A DNA stretch of 64,000 nucleotides from Spiribacter curvatus (GCF_000485905.1 NC_022664.1:62001-126000), one strand, 5' to 3'. Positions 1 through 10,167 are shown, counted from the stretch's first letter. Notes: generated by a model from the letters alone, not told the origin. Made by a program: numbers and translations.

Positions 1-1
1 G

Positions 2-430
2 CGAGTGGGGCTCGAGGGTGAGTGCCGGGCAGCGGATGCCACCACGCCGGATCAGTGGTGGGATGGCCAGCCATTCGAGCGCATCCTTATCGACGCGCCC
101 TGTTCGGGTACCGGTGTCATCCGCCGGCATCCGGATATCAAGTGGCTGCGGCGCGAGGCCGATATCCCGCGTCTGGCCGACGACCAGCGCCGCCTGCTGG
201 AGGCGCTCTGGCCGTTGCTCGCAGCGGGTGGCCGGTTGGTTTACTGCACCTGTTCGGTCATCCAGGCCGAGAACGAATCGGTCATCGCGGCCTTCGTCGG
301 CGATCATGATGATGTTCATGTGATCCCGCCGGCGCTGCCGGTGGGGCAATCAGTGGGTTGTGGCCAGCAGATACTGACCGGCGAGGCCGGTGTCGATGGC
401 TTTTATTATGCCTGTCTGGAAAAGCGCTAG
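2..430 (+). CDS. rsmB: 16S rRNA m5C967 methyltransferase RsmB, C-terminal part
   Basis: This is the last 142 codons of a gene whose start lies before the window. It would methylate C967 of 16S rRNA using S-adenosylmethionine. The visible part carries the family's two cysteine motifs: the DAPCSGTGVIRRHPDIKW block, with the cysteine that helps release product, and the YCTCSV block with the catalytic cysteine. It ends in the usual short GFYYA strand. The N-terminal NusB-like domain is outside the window. It overlaps the next gene by about 23 nt, as in a tight operon. Identification is confident from these motifs. Confidence 0.93.
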   Translation, partial: RVGLEGECRAADATTPDQWWDGQPFERILIDAPCSGTGVIRRHPDIKWLRREADIPRLADDQRRLLEALWPLLAAGGRLVYCTCSVIQAENESVIAAFVGDHDDVHVIPPALPVGQSVGCGQQILTGEAGVDGFYYACLEKR

Positions 431-983
431 GCGCCGATCGGTGCCGCTGGCCGGGTTGCTCTGGCTGGTTCTGGTCAGCGTCGCGACCGAGGCGTCCGCG
501 TTCAGCGTTGCCAGCTTCGAGAGCCGGTTCGACGACCAGCTGCTGGTCGTGGACGCCCGGATCGACTACTCACTGAGCAGTACCGCGATCGAGGCGCTGG
601 AGAATGGCGTCGACCTGGTGATCGTCCAGCGTCTGGGGCTGGAGCGCCCGCGCTGGTGGTGGCGCGATGTCGAGGTGGCGGATCAGCAGCGGCGCTACCG
701 GTTGGCCTATCACGCCATCAGCCGCCGCTATGTGCTCAACCGTCTTGCGAGTGGCGAGAGCCGTAGCTTTCGCACGCTCAATGCCCTGCTGATGCGACTC
801 GGCGAGATCGAGGCCTGGCCGGTGATCGGGCGCGACCGTCTTGATCCAGCCCACGACTATCGGCTCAGCCTCGATACCCGGTTGGAGGTGGATGCGTTGC
901 CACGACTGCTGCGGACGGTCGCCTGGACCAATGCCGACTGGCAGCTGAGCAGCGAGACCCAATCGCTCGAGGTGCGTCCATGA
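408..983 (+). CDS. DUF4390 domain secreted protein
   Basis: A 191-residue protein with a Lys/Arg-rich N-terminus and a hydrophobic stretch (about residues 12-28) that reads as a signal peptide, so it is probably periplasmic or envelope-anchored. The body is beta-rich with no catalytic motif that I can name. Position between rsmB and ntrY, and length, match DUF4390 proteins found at this place in many gammaproteobacteria. In-frame GTG at 390 and ATG at 396 are alternative starts. I chose ATG 408 because it puts the arginine cluster and hydrophobic core at normal signal-peptide spacing. It overlaps ntrY by 4 nt (ATGA). Function is unknown; a link to the NtrYX sensor is only suggested by position. 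Confidence 0.75.
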   Translation: MPVWKSARRRSVPLAGLLWLVLVSVATEASAFSVASFESRFDDQLLVVDARIDYSLSSTAIEALENGVDLVIVQRLGLERPRWWWRDVEVADQQRRYRLAYHAISRRYVLNRLASGESRSFRTLNALLMRLGEIEAWPVIGRDRLDPAHDYRLSLDTRLEVDALPRLLRTVAWTNADWQLSSETQSLEVRP

Positions 984-3154
984 GCTGGCTGCCGCGTCAG
1001 GCGATCATCCGCATCCTGCTCAGTGTGCTGCTGGTGCTCTCGCTCTACCTGCTCAGTGCGGCCACCGAGAATTCGGCGCGCTTCGGTCGGCTCTATCTCT
1101 GGCTGTTACTGATCAACGGCGTGGTGCTGGTCGTGCTCTCGGGACTGATCATCAACAACCTGCAGCGGTTGGTCCGTTCGTTCCGGGCGCGCGAGACCGG
1201 CAGTCGGCTGACGCTGCGATTGATGGCTCTGTTCGTGGTGCTGGCGGTGGTGCCCGGGCTGGTGGTCTATGGGTTCTCGATGCAGTTTCTGCAGCGGGGC
1301 GTGGACAGCTGGTTCGACGTGCGTATCGAGAATGCCCTGGAAGACGCCCTGACCCTCTCCCAGGCGTCACTCGATCAGCGCATGCGCGACATGCAGCAGC
1401 GCCTCGAGGAGGCCGCGCAGGAACTCGCCGACGTGACGCCGGCCATGGCACCGATCACGCTCGGTGACCTGCGTGGACGCACCGGCGCCTCAGAGCTCAC
1501 GCTGATCGGTGAGAACGGCCGGATCATTGCGGCAAGCAGCGTCGATACCGACAGCATCCTGCCGCATCGGCCGGAGGAGAGCATCCTGCTGCAACTGCGC
1601 CAGGGACGGCCCTACGTCGGGCTTGATCCGATTGAGAACGCCGGCCTGCACATTCGCGCACTGGTGCGCGCTCCCGGGCCGGACGGGCCGGGCAAGACAC
1701 GGATCCTGCAGGGGCTTTTCCAGGTCTCGCCACGAATCAATGACCTGGCTGCCGAGGTAGAGACGGCCTTCAGCGAATACCGCGAGCTCGCCTATCTGCG
1801 CGGGCCACTGAAGGATAGCTTCAGCCTGACCCTGTCGCTGGTGCTGCTGCTGTCACTGCTGTTCGCGGTGTGGTCCGCCTTCTATCTGGCGCGGCGGCTG
1901 GTGGCGCCGGTCAGCCGGCTGGCGGAGGGCACCCGGGCGATGGCGGCGGGCGAATACGGTACCCAGCTGCCGCCAGCCGGTAATGACGAGCTCGGGTTTC
2001 TGGTGCGCTCGTTCAATGACATGAGTCGACGGGTGGCCAATGTCCGCGATGCCGCGCGCCAGAGTCAGGCACTGGTCGAGTCGCAGCGGACCTATCTGGA
2101 GACCGTGCTGGGACGACTGTCGTCCGGGGTGCTGGCGCTGGCGCCCGATGGCACGCTGCGCACCTACAATCAGGCGGCTGTGGAGATCCTGTCTCTGCCG
2201 CTTGAGGAAGGCGTTGGTCGGCCGCTTTCGGCACTGGTGCAGCGATTCCCTGACCTCAGTCCGTTCGTCGACCATGTCGACGCCCATCGTCGGGCGTCGG
2301 AGGCCGAGTGGCGGGCCGAACTCAGCCTGGATACCCGCGAGGGCCGGCGGTCACTGATCTGCAGTGGCGCCATGCTGCCGGGCGAGGGCGATGAGGGCGG
2401 TGAGGTGATCGTGTTCGACGATGTCACGACGCTCATTCAGGCCCAGCGCGATGCCGCCTGGGGCGAGGTGGCCCGGCGCCTGGCTCATGAGATCCGTAAC
2501 CCCCTGACGCCCATCCAGCTATCCGCCGAGCGGCTCCAGCACAAGGTCGCTCATCGGCTCAGTGGCGACGAGGCGGCGCTGTTGCAGCGCTCCACCGAGA
2601 CCATCATCCATCAGGTGGAGGCGATGAAGGAGATGGTGCAGGCCTTCTCCGAATACGCCCGGCCGCCGGTCCTGCAACCCCGGACGGTGGACTTCAATGC
2701 CCTGGTACAGGAGGTGGTTGAACTCTATCGCGGGCAGTCCACCGGAGCGTCCATCAGTGTCGAGCTGGATGATGGACTGCCCGGGTTGCAGGCTGACCCC
2801 GGGCGGTTGCGCCAGCTCCTCAACAATCTCATCCGGAACGCGCTCGAGGCGGACGATGCGGGTGACTGTCAGATTGTGGTCTCCACCCGGCGGGGCAGTG
2901 GGCGTCATGCCCAGGGCGTCGAACTCGACGTTCAGGATAATGGGCCGGGACTTGCCGATGCGATGCTTGATCAGCTCTTCGAGCCCTATGTCAGCACCAA
3001 GACCCGCGGCTCGGGACTGGGGCTTGCGATCGTTAAAAAGATCGTCGAGGAGCACAATGGCACGATCACTGCCCGGAATGTTGATGGCGGCGCCCGGATC
3101 TCGGTGCGACTGCCCGGTGTTGTGAGCGACGACGCCCAATGGGAGAACGCTTGA
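980..3154 (+). CDS. ntrY: NtrY-type membrane sensor histidine kinase
   Basis: A 724-residue sensor kinase. Three N-terminal hydrophobic segments (about 10-28, 37-60 and 80-103) are followed by a roughly 170-residue extracytoplasmic sensor region. A fourth membrane segment (about 280-305) leads into a HAMP domain and then a PAS domain. The HisKA box RRLAHEIRNPLTPIQ follows, with the phosphorylated histidine near residue 503. The ATPase domain shows the N box, DNGPGL and GSGLGLAIVKKI. Length and domain order fit NtrY. It overlaps the upstream gene and ntrX by a few bases, so kinase and regulator are translationally coupled. In NtrYX systems the pair responds to nitrogen, redox or envelope conditions; the signal here cannot be read from sequence. 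Confidence 0.93.
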   Translation: MSWLPRQAIIRILLSVLLVLSLYLLSAATENSARFGRLYLWLLLINGVVLVVLSGLIINNLQRLVRSFRARETGSRLTLRLMALFVVLAVVPGLVVYGFSMQFLQRGVDSWFDVRIENALEDALTLSQASLDQRMRDMQQRLEEAAQELADVTPAMAPITLGDLRGRTGASELTLIGENGRIIAASSVDTDSILPHRPEESILLQLRQGRPYVGLDPIENAGLHIRALVRAPGPDGPGKTRILQGLFQVSPRINDLAAEVETAFSEYRELAYLRGPLKDSFSLTLSLVLLLSLLFAVWSAFYLARRLVAPVSRLAEGTRAMAAGEYGTQLPPAGNDELGFLVRSFNDMSRRVANVRDAARQSQALVESQRTYLETVLGRLSSGVLALAPDGTLRTYNQAAVEILSLPLEEGVGRPLSALVQRFPDLSPFVDHVDAHRRASEAEWRAELSLDTREGRRSLICSGAMLPGEGDEGGEVIVFDDVTTLIQAQRDAAWGEVARRLAHEIRNPLTPIQLSAERLQHKVAHRLSGDEAALLQRSTETIIHQVEAMKEMVQAFSEYARPPVLQPRTVDFNALVQEVVELYRGQSTGASISVELDDGLPGLQADPGRLRQLLNNLIRNALEADDAGDCQIVVSTRRGSGRHAQGVELDVQDNGPGLADAMLDQLFEPYVSTKTRGSGLGLAIVKKIVEEHNGTITARNVDGGARISVRLPGVVSDDAQWENA

Positions 3155-4524
3155 TGACAAAGGCCTATGTGCTGGTCGTTGATGACGAGCCGGATATCCG
3201 CGAACTGGTTCGTGAGATCCTCGAGGACGAGGGCTATGAGGTGACGACCGCCGAGAGTGCGGGCGCGGCACGGCGGGTACTGCAAGAGCGCCCGCCGCAG
3301 CTGGTGTTGCTGGATATCTGGATGCCCGGCGAGGATGGCATCTCGCTGCTCAAGGAGTGGGCGCAGGCCGGGGCCTGCCCCTTCCCCGTGGTGATGATCT
3401 CCGGCCACGGCACGGTGGAAACGGCGGTGGAGGCGACCCGCCATGGCGCCATCGACTTTGTTGAAAAGCCCCTGTCGATGGGCAAGCTGCTGGCGACAGT
3501 GGAGCAGGCCCTGAAGGCGCCCGCCGCCGAGCCCGCGGCCGCACCGGTGTCGGTGATCGAGCCGGTGGGGCGCAGCGCTGTGATGCGCGGTCTACGCGAG
3601 CAGGCCGAACGCCTCGCCGCCACCGACAGCTGGGTACTGATCACTGGCGAGCCGGGCAGCGGCCGGAAGTGCCTCGGGCGCTATATCCATGGCCTGAGCG
3701 GACGCCGGGCGGGCCCGCTGGTGGAGGTGGCCGCCGGTACCCTGGCCGGGGAGTCGGCGGCCGTGGAGCTGTTCGGTCAGGAGCGGGACGGGCAGATCGT
3801 GCCGGGTCGGCTGGAGGCCGCCGCTGGCGGGACGCTCATCCTCGACGGCGCAGCCGATCTGGATGCCGGGGCGCAGACGCGGCTCGCCTCGGCGATCGAG
3901 GCCGGCCGGTTCCAGCGCGTTGGCGGCGCAGCCCAGATCCCGCTGGATGTGCGGATGATCGCGGTCACGCGCTATGATCTTGCCGCCGAGGCCCGGGCAG
4001 GACGCTTCCGCCAGGATCTCGCCTACGCACTGAGCGTGATTCCGCTGGCGGTCCCGCCGCTGCGCGAGCATGCCGAGGATATCCCTGAGCTGGTGGCCTT
4101 CCATGTCGACCGTCTGGTCGAGACCGAGCAGCTCGGGTACCGACGCTTCACGGTGGCGGCCCAGAATCGGCTGCGCAATCACCACTGGCAGGGTAACGTG
4201 CAGGAGCTGCACAACCTGGTCCAGCGTCTGCTGGTGCTCGGTGATGGTGTCGACATCGAGGTGGGCGAGGTCGAGGAGGCGATCGCCCAGCGTCCGCCGG
4301 ATCGGCTCGGCGGTGACTGGCCGCAGGCACTGGATCTGCCGCTGCGCGAGGCGCGTGAGCATTTCGAGCGCGCCTATCTGCAGAAACAGCTGCAGCGCGC
4401 CGAGGGCAGTGTCGCCCAGCTGGCCCGTCTCGCCGGCATGGAGCGGACCCATCTCTATCGCAAACTGCGTGCGCTGGGCATTGATCCCCGCGATGCCGGC
4501 GAGACCGGCGGAGGCCGACCATGA
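3154..4524 (+). CDS. ntrX: NtrX-like response regulator with degenerate AAA+ domain
   Basis: A 456-residue regulator. The receiver domain (residues 4-118) is intact, with acidic D10/D11, phospho-acceptor D54 and K105. A Fis-type helix-turn-helix closes the protein (about 400-450). The central AAA+ domain is atypical. Walker A reads GEPGSGRK, with arginine where the lysine should be. Walker B ends LILDG instead of LxLDE. The GAFTGA loop that contacts sigma-54 is replaced by DGQIVPG. The second arginine-finger position in FRQDLAYAL is alanine. I infer a phosphorylation-controlled DNA-binding protein that does not act as a sigma-54 ATPase. The start at ATG 3154 overlaps the ntrY stop (ATGA); an in-frame ATG at 3139 would overlap more. 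Its stop overlaps trkA. Confidence 0.88.
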   Translation: MTKAYVLVVDDEPDIRELVREILEDEGYEVTTAESAGAARRVLQERPPQLVLLDIWMPGEDGISLLKEWAQAGACPFPVVMISGHGTVETAVEATRHGAIDFVEKPLSMGKLLATVEQALKAPAAEPAAAPVSVIEPVGRSAVMRGLREQAERLAATDSWVLITGEPGSGRKCLGRYIHGLSGRRAGPLVEVAAGTLAGESAAVELFGQERDGQIVPGRLEAAAGGTLILDGAADLDAGAQTRLASAIEAGRFQRVGGAAQIPLDVRMIAVTRYDLAAEARAGRFRQDLAYALSVIPLAVPPLREHAEDIPELVAFHVDRLVETEQLGYRRFTVAAQNRLRNHHWQGNVQELHNLVQRLLVLGDGVDIEVGEVEEAIAQRPPDRLGGDWPQALDLPLREAREHFERAYLQKQLQRAEGSVAQLARLAGMERTHLYRKLRALGIDPRDAGETGGGRP

Positions 4525-5897
4525 AGATCATCATTCTAGGGGCCGGCCAGGTCGGCGGTACCGTGGCGGCCAACCTGACCAGCGAAGACAACGACATCAC
4601 GGTGGTCGACCGGGAGTCCCAGATCCTGCAGGGCCTCCAGGATCGCCTCGATCTGCGCACCGTGGTGGGGAACGCGACCTACCCGGCGGTGCTCGAGCGG
4701 GCCGGTGCCGATGATGCCGACATGGTCATTGCCGTCACCGACTCGGACGAGGCCAATATGGTGGCCTGCCAGATATCCGCCACCCTGTTCCGCACACCGA
4801 GCAAGATCGCCCGGGTACGGGCGGTGGAGCACCTATCCCATCCCCAGATCTTTGCCCCCGATGCCCTGCCCATTGATGTCCTGATCAGTCCGGAGCAGCT
4901 CGTCACCCAGTACGTGCGTCGCCTGATCGAGCATCCCGGGGCGCTGCAGGTCATGGACTTCGCCGCTGGCAGGGTCCGCCTGGTGGGCGTGCGCGCCTAC
5001 TATGGGGGCCCGCTGGTGGGCCAGGAGCTGCGCACCCTGCGTGAGCACGTCCCGGGCGTGCAGACCCGCGTCGCCGCCATCTATCGTCGGGGCAGTGCGA
5101 TCATTCCCGAGGGCGATACGGTCCTTGAGGCGGGCGATGAGGTGTTCTTCGTCGCCGCGCGCAAGAATATCCGTGCCGTCATGAGCGAGCTGCGTCGTCT
5201 CGACAAGCCGGTCAAACGCATCATGCTCGCCGGCGGTGGCAACATCGGTATGCGTCTTGCCAAGTCGCTGGAGACGAAATACCAGGTGAAGCTCATCGAG
5301 CAGAATCCGCAGCGCTGCCGCGCGATCGCCGATGAGCTCAAGAAGACGATTGTATTGCGCGGTGATGCGGCCGATGAGGATCTGCTGCTCGAGGAGAACA
5401 TCGAGAACACGGATGTGTTCTGTGCACTGACCAACGACGACGAGGCCAATATCCTCTCGGCCATGCTCGCCAAGCGTCGGGGTGCGCGGACGGTGATGGC
5501 GCTCATCAACCGGGCCGCTTATGTCGATCTGATCCAGTCGAGCGACGACATCGATGTCGCGATCTCCCCGCAGCAGGCCACCATCGGCAGCCTTCTGGCG
5601 CATATCCGCCGGGGCGATGTGGCGACAGTGCACAGCCTGCGCCGTGGTGCCGCCGAGGCCATCGAGGCCATCGCGCATGGCGACTCTGGCAGCTCAGAGG
5701 TGATCGGGCGGCGTATTGACCAGATCCGCCTGCCCCGGGGGACCACCATCGGCGCCATCGTCCGGGGTGAGGAGGTGGTCATGGCGCATCACGACACGGT
5801 GATTGAGCCTGAGGATCACGTCATCCTGTTCCTTGTCGATAAGAGCCGCCTGAGTGACGTGGAAAAGCTCTTCTCGGTCGGCGTCACCTTTCTCTAG
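4521..5897 (+). CDS. trkA: Trk potassium uptake regulatory protein TrkA
   Basis: A 458-residue cytoplasmic gating subunit of the Trk K+ uptake system, close to the family's usual length. It is a tandem duplication. The first half starts with the nucleotide-binding loop [10 protein letters not shown], the second with [10 protein letters not shown] near residue 238, and each is followed by an RCK C-terminal ligand domain. TrkA binds NAD(H)/ATP and gates the TrkH channel. It overlaps ntrX by 4 nt and is followed 14 nt later by trkH, so the two Trk subunits are co-expressed with NtrYX. Potassium uptake is central to osmoadaptation, which fits a possible salt-tolerant host. Confidence 0.96.
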   Translation: MKIIILGAGQVGGTVAANLTSEDNDITVVDRESQILQGLQDRLDLRTVVGNATYPAVLERAGADDADMVIAVTDSDEANMVACQISATLFRTPSKIARVRAVEHLSHPQIFAPDALPIDVLISPEQLVTQYVRRLIEHPGALQVMDFAAGRVRLVGVRAYYGGPLVGQELRTLREHVPGVQTRVAAIYRRGSAIIPEGDTVLEAGDEVFFVAARKNIRAVMSELRRLDKPVKRIMLAGGGNIGMRLAKSLETKYQVKLIEQNPQRCRAIADELKKTIVLRGDAADEDLLLEENIENTDVFCALTNDDEANILSAMLAKRRGARTVMALINRAAYVDLIQSSDDIDVAISPQQATIGSLLAHIRRGDVATVHSLRRGAAEAIEAIAHGDSGSSEVIGRRIDQIRLPRGTTIGAIVRGEEVVMAHHDTVIEPEDHVILFLVDKSRLSDVEKLFSVGVTFL

Positions 5898-5911
5898 GGA
5901 GTCATCCGCGT

Positions 5912-7369
5912 ATGCATCCCGATGCCGTCCAGCGCGTACTGGGGGTCCTGTTGATGGTCTTCAGCGTGACCATGCTGCCGCCAGCACTGGTCGCGGTGGT
6001 CGCCGCGGATGGCGTGGCCGAGGCGTTCCTGATGACATTCGTGCTGCTGTTGGTCCTGGGTGGTCTGCTGTGGCTGCCGGTCCGCCAGTCACGCCGCGAG
6101 CTGCGTATCCGCGACGGCTTTTTCGTGGTGGCGATGTTCTGGGTGGTGCTCGGTGCCGCCGGCTCGCTGCCGCTGGTGATCCAGAACGCGGTGCCGTTCG
6201 GATTCGTCGATGCGCTGTTCGAGAGTGTCTCCGGGCTGACCACCACGGGCGCTACCGTCCTGACCGGCATCGACAGCCTGCCACTGTCGATCCGGTACTA
6301 CCGCCAGCAGCTCCAATGGCTGGGGGGTATGGGCATCATCGTGCTCGCGGTGGCGATCCTGCCGATGCTTGGCATCGGTGGTATGCAGCTCTACCGGGCC
6401 GAACTGCCGGGGCCGGTGAAGGACGCCAAGCTCACGCCGCGCATCGCCGAGACCGCCAAGGCCCTGTGGTACATCTACCTGGGACTGACGGTGGTCTGTG
6501 CGCTGGCTTACTGGGCAGCGGGCATGGGCGCCTTCGACGCCGTCATGCACGCCTTCACCACCATCGCTACCGGCGGTTTCTCGACCCATGATGCCAGCAT
6601 GGGTTATTTCGACAGCGCGCTGATCGAGATGATCGCGGTGGTGTTCATGATCATCTCGGCGCTCAATTACTCGTTGCATTTCATGGCCTGGCGATGGCGA
6701 AGCACCGAGCCGTGGCGGAGCGATCCGGAGCTGGTGGCCTTTTTGACCGTGCTCGGCATCGTCATCGCGCTCGTGCTCGGGGGGCTGCTGATCTATCAGG
6801 CCGCGCACAGCCTGCTGTTGGATGAAACCTGGCATCACGCCATCTTCCAGGTCGTGTCTTTCGCCACTACGACGGGCTATACCACCGCCTCGTATTACGT
6901 CTGGCCGGCGTTCCTGCCGGTGCTGCTGTTGTTCGTGGCCGTGGTCGGCGGCTGCGCCAACTCCACCTCCGGTGGCCTGAAGGTGGTGCGCATTCTGCTG
7001 CTCTGGCGTCAGGGCGGGCGCGAGATCCTTCGACTGATCCATCCGCAGGCGCAGATCCCGGTCAAGATCGGGGATCGGCCCGTCAACGAGCGCGTGATCG
7101 ACGCAGTCTGGGGGTTTTTCGCGGCCTATGTGCTGCTGTTCGTGCTGCTGATGCTGGTGATGCTCGCCATGGGGCTCGATCAGATCACCGCGTTCTCGGC
7201 GGTGGCCTCCGGTCTGGCCAACCTTGGTCCCGCGCTTGGTGACGTCGCTGCCAATTTCGCCAGCGTCGGGGCGGGGCCGAAGCTGGTGATGTGTGTGGCG
7301 ATGCTCATGGGACGGCTGGAGATCTTCACGCTGCTGGTGCTTTTTACGCCGGCCTTCTGGCGGCGTTGA
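5912..7369 (+). CDS. trkH: Trk potassium transporter membrane subunit TrkH
   Basis: A 485-residue polytopic inner-membrane protein, the K+ (or Na+/K+) translocating partner of TrkA. Four pore-loop repeats can be seen, around SGLTTTGATV, FTTIATGGFSTH, FATTTGYTTAS and AVASGLANLGPALG, separated by paired membrane helices. A GGGAG-like Shine-Dalgarno (GGGAG at 5897-5901) precedes ATG 5912. The gene directly follows trkA, and no further K+ genes occur in the window. Confidence 0.95.
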   Translation: MHPDAVQRVLGVLLMVFSVTMLPPALVAVVAADGVAEAFLMTFVLLLVLGGLLWLPVRQSRRELRIRDGFFVVAMFWVVLGAAGSLPLVIQNAVPFGFVDALFESVSGLTTTGATVLTGIDSLPLSIRYYRQQLQWLGGMGIIVLAVAILPMLGIGGMQLYRAELPGPVKDAKLTPRIAETAKALWYIYLGLTVVCALAYWAAGMGAFDAVMHAFTTIATGGFSTHDASMGYFDSALIEMIAVVFMIISALNYSLHFMAWRWRSTEPWRSDPELVAFLTVLGIVIALVLGGLLIYQAAHSLLLDETWHHAIFQVVSFATTTGYTTASYYVWPAFLPVLLLFVAVVGGCANSTSGGLKVVRILLLWRQGGREILRLIHPQAQIPVKIGDRPVNERVIDAVWGFFAAYVLLFVLLMLVMLAMGLDQITAFSAVASGLANLGPALGDVAANFASVGAGPKLVMCVAMLMGRLEIFTLLVLFTPAFWRR

Positions 7370-7394
7370 CGCCTCGCTTGCTAGCCTCTGGGTT

Positions 7395-7706
7395 ATGGAT
7401 ATCGAGGCGCTCAAAAAGATGATTGACGGCGGTCGGGACGGAGCCATGCCCCGCCTGACCCTGGGCGAGGCACTGGCCCGCGAGGGTGATACCGATGGCG
7501 CGCAGGAACACCTGCGCAAGGCGATTGAGTTCGATCCCGACTACTCCGCCGCCTGGCGGGCGCTGGGGCGCCTGCAGTTGAAGGCCGGCGAGCGCGCGGC
7601 GGCCACCGAGACATTCCGGGCCGGTCTGGATGCGGCCCGGCGGCGCGGCGACATGCAGATCGTGCGCGAGCTGGAGGTCCGCCTGAAGCGGCTGGACGGG
7701 TCGTGA
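7395..7706 (+). CDS. Small TPR-repeat protein
   Basis: A 103-residue acidic soluble protein without signal peptide. Residues about 20-85 form two tetratricopeptide-type helical hairpins, visible as the spaced pattern LGEALAREGD, AIEFDPDYSAAW and LGRLQLKAGE. Such repeats make protein-protein contacts; the partner is unknown. An upstream in-frame GTG would extend it through trkH, so ATG 7395 is preferred. Its stop overlaps the dtd GTG start (GTGA), so it is probably translated together with dtd. No enzymatic motif is present. Confidence 0.75.
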   Translation: MDIEALKKMIDGGRDGAMPRLTLGEALAREGDTDGAQEHLRKAIEFDPDYSAAWRALGRLQLKAGERAAATETFRAGLDAARRRGDMQIVRELEVRLKRLDGS

Positions 7707-8155
7707 TCGGGCTCCTCCAGCGGGTCAGCCACGCCGAGGTCTGCGTCGATGGTGAGTCCATCGGTGCCATCGGTCGGGGGCTGCTGGTGCTGGTCGGTGT
7801 GGAGCGCGGCGATACCGCCGCGAGCGGCGAACGGCTGATCGAGCGGCTGCTGGGCTATCGCGTGTTCGCCGATAACGCCGGGCTGATGAACCACAGCCTG
7901 GCGCAGACCGGCGGCGGACTGCTGCTTGTCCCGCAGTTCACGCTCATGGCTGATACCCGCAAGGGAACACGGCCGGGGTTTTCGGCCGCGGCTGAGCCCG
8001 GCCCGGCGGCCACCGCCTTCCGATCGCTGGTCGATACCGCCCGACAGCGTCATCCCCATGTTGCGGCCGGTTGGTTCGGCGCGGACATGCAGGTGAGTCT
8101 CTGCAACGACGGGCCGGTCACGTTCTGGCTGAGCGCGCCGCCCGACTCAAAGTGA
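7703..8155 (+). CDS. dtd: D-aminoacyl-tRNA deacylase
   Basis: A 150-residue cytoplasmic homodimeric enzyme that hydrolyses D-amino acids (and glycine mischarged on tRNA-Ala) from tRNA, a chirality proofreading step. It has the full-length family pattern: N-terminal [13 protein letters not shown], the core [12 protein letters not shown], and the cross-subunit motif NDGPVTFWL near the C-terminus. The SQxxT motif reads PQFTL, so serine is replaced by proline while the catalytic threonine is kept. It starts with GTG overlapping the previous stop, and is followed by hisB after a 50-nt gap. Confidence 0.94.
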   Translation: MIGLLQRVSHAEVCVDGESIGAIGRGLLVLVGVERGDTAASGERLIERLLGYRVFADNAGLMNHSLAQTGGGLLLVPQFTLMADTRKGTRPGFSAAAEPGPAATAFRSLVDTARQRHPHVAAGWFGADMQVSLCNDGPVTFWLSAPPDSK

Positions 8156-8205
8156 CACAGGCGGCGTGGTATCCTCCACGCCGTCAAATGCAAGGCACCC
8201 GACGC

Positions 8206-8799
8206 ATGAGCGAACGCAAGGCAACCATCGAGCGCAATACGCTTGAGACCCGGGTTCAGGTCAGTCTCGATCTGGATGGATCCGGTGCAGGAACACGCCA
8301 TACGGGGGTGGGATTTTTCGATCACATGCTCGACCAGCTGGCCCGGCATGGTCTGCTCGATCTGGATGTCACCGCGACCGGGGATCTGCACATCGACGCC
8401 CACCATACCGTCGAGGATGTCGGTATTACCCTGGGGCAGGCGTTCGCCGCCGTCGTCGGGGACAAGCGCGGCCTGGTGCGCTACGGCCATGCCGTCTGCC
8501 CCCTCGACGAGGCGTTGTCGCGGGTGGTCGTGGACCTGTCCGGGCGGCCGGGGCTGTACTTCCGGGCGAGTTTCCCCAGCGCGCGGATCGGTGAGTTCGA
8601 TACCGAACTGGTGCGGGAGTTCTGGCAGGGGTTCACCAGCCAGGCCGCCGTCACCCTGCACATGGATGCCCTTCAGGGGGAGAACGCGCATCATATCGCC
8701 GAGACCCTGTTCAAGGCAGGGGGGCGGGCATTGCGCATGGCCGCCAGCGCCGATCCGCGTGGCGGCGATGACCTGCCCTCCACCAAGGGCGCGCTATGA
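8206..8799 (+). CDS. hisB: Imidazoleglycerol-phosphate dehydratase HisB
   Basis: A 197-residue monofunctional dehydratase for the sixth step of histidine synthesis. Metal-binding motifs are clear: [13 protein letters not shown] and [14 protein letters not shown] in the first half, and a second related set ending [13 protein letters not shown]. The phosphatase domain found fused in enterobacterial HisB is absent. ATG 8206 is preferred over upstream in-frame starts because the conserved RxAxIERNTxET N-terminus begins directly after it. It is the first of six contiguous his genes and overlaps hisH by 4 nt. Confidence 0.96.
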   Translation: MSERKATIERNTLETRVQVSLDLDGSGAGTRHTGVGFFDHMLDQLARHGLLDLDVTATGDLHIDAHHTVEDVGITLGQAFAAVVGDKRGLVRYGHAVCPLDEALSRVVVDLSGRPGLYFRASFPSARIGEFDTELVREFWQGFTSQAAVTLHMDALQGENAHHIAETLFKAGGRALRMAASADPRGGDDLPSTKGAL

Positions 8800-9431
8800 T
8801 CGCGATCATCGACTACGGGATGGGCAATCTGCGTTCCGTGGAACGGGCGCTGACGCATGTGGGCGCGACCTCGGTGCAGGTGACCGATGACCCGGCGGTG
8901 ATCGATGCCGCCGATCGGGTGGTATTCCCCGGTCAGGGAGCGGTGCGCGACTGCATGAGCGCGCTGCACCGCTACGAGCTGGTGGATGTCCTGGGACGGG
9001 TGATGCAGGATCGGCCGTTTCTGGGGATCTGCATGGGTATGCAGGCGCTGATGACCCGCAGCGAGGAAAACGACGGTGTCGAGGCACTCGGCTACTTCGC
9101 GGGGACCGTGCGTCACTTCCGAACGCTCACCGGCGGCAGTCCGCGGCTCAAGATCCCGCATATGGGCTGGAATCGTCTGTCCCAGACCCGCGCGCACCCG
9201 CTGTTCGCCGGCATCGATCCGGGCACACGGTTTTATTTCGTGCACAGCTACTACGTCGAACCAGCGGATAACGCGATTGTTCAGGGCGAGAGTGACTATG
9301 GCGCGGCATTTGCCGCGGCCATCGGTGCTGCCAACGTATTCGCGACCCAGTTTCACCCCGAAAAGAGTCAGGCGCCCGGTTTGCGGCTACTCAAGAACTT
9401 TATTGCCTGGGACGGAGAACCATGCAACTGA
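8796..9431 (+). CDS. hisH: Imidazole glycerol phosphate synthase, glutaminase subunit HisH
   Basis: A 211-residue class I glutamine amidotransferase that supplies ammonia to HisF. It shows the nucleophile elbow GICMGMQAL with the catalytic cysteine, the oxyanion region PGQGA, and the C-terminal His/Glu pair in QFHPEKSQ. It begins in an ATGA overlap with hisB and overlaps hisA by 10 nt, so stoichiometric translation with its partners is likely. Confidence 0.96.
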   Translation: MIAIIDYGMGNLRSVERALTHVGATSVQVTDDPAVIDAADRVVFPGQGAVRDCMSALHRYELVDVLGRVMQDRPFLGICMGMQALMTRSEENDGVEALGYFAGTVRHFRTLTGGSPRLKIPHMGWNRLSQTRAHPLFAGIDPGTRFYFVHSYYVEPADNAIVQGESDYGAAFAAAIGAANVFATQFHPEKSQAPGLRLLKNFIAWDGEPCN

Positions 9432-10165
9432 TACCCGCCATCGATCTCAAGAATGGCAAATGCGTCCGGTTGCGCCAGGGGCGCATGGTGGATGAGACGA
9501 TTTTCTCGGATGATCCGCTCGCGGTTGCCGCGCAATGGGTCGAGGCCGGCGCGCGGCGGCTGCATCTGGTCGACCTCGATGGGGCGCTGGCGGGCTTTCC
9601 GGTGAACGCCGATCTGATCGGTCGGATCGCCGAGTCGCATCCCGACATCGAGGTGCAGGTCGGCGGCGGCCTGCGCAGCTTCGAGGTGATTCAGACCTAT
9701 CTCGATGTCGGCGTGAACTACGTGATCATCGGCACCCAGGCCGTGCGCACGCCCGCTTTCGTCGACGAAGCCTGTCTGGAGTTCCCCGGCCGCATCATGG
9801 TGGGGCTCGATGCCCGCGAAGGCCGAGTGGCCACCGATGGCTGGGAGAGCGTGTCAGAGGTCGCCGCCAGTGATCTGGCGCGGCGCTTCGAGGATGCCGG
9901 GGTCGATTCCATCGTATTCACCGACATCGGCCGCGACGGGATGATGCGCGGGACCAATGTCGAGGCAACGGCCGAGCTGGCCCGCTCCATCGACATTCCC
10001 GTCATCGCCTCCGGCGGGGTCACCAATCTGGACGACGTGCGGGCCCTCTGCCAGGTCGCCGATTCCGGCATCAGCGGGGCGATCGTCGGCCGTGCGCTCT
10101 ACGAGGGGCAGATCGATCTGGCCGAGGCTCAGCGGCTCGCCGACGACGCCGTCGCGGGGCCCTGA
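9422..10165 (+). CDS. hisA: ProFAR isomerase HisA
   Basis: A 247-residue (beta/alpha)8-barrel that isomerises ProFAR to PRFAR. It begins [17 protein letters not shown] with the first catalytic Asp, carries the phosphate-binding stretches VGGGLRSF and [10 protein letters not shown], and the second catalytic Asp in [10 protein letters not shown]. Length is standard. It overlaps the end of hisH, and hisF starts 2 nt after its stop. Confidence 0.96.
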   Translation: MQLIPAIDLKNGKCVRLRQGRMVDETIFSDDPLAVAAQWVEAGARRLHLVDLDGALAGFPVNADLIGRIAESHPDIEVQVGGGLRSFEVIQTYLDVGVNYVIIGTQAVRTPAFVDEACLEFPGRIMVGLDAREGRVATDGWESVSEVAASDLARRFEDAGVDSIVFTDIGRDGMMRGTNVEATAELARSIDIPVIASGGVTNLDDVRALCQVADSGISGAIVGRALYEGQIDLAEAQRLADDAVAGP

Positions 10166-10167
10166 GC

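Noticed and set aside
3139-3156. Upstream ATG as the ntrX start
   Set aside because: It adds five residues before the conserved receiver start and overlaps ntrY by 16 nt, while ATG 3154 gives the usual ATGA coupling.
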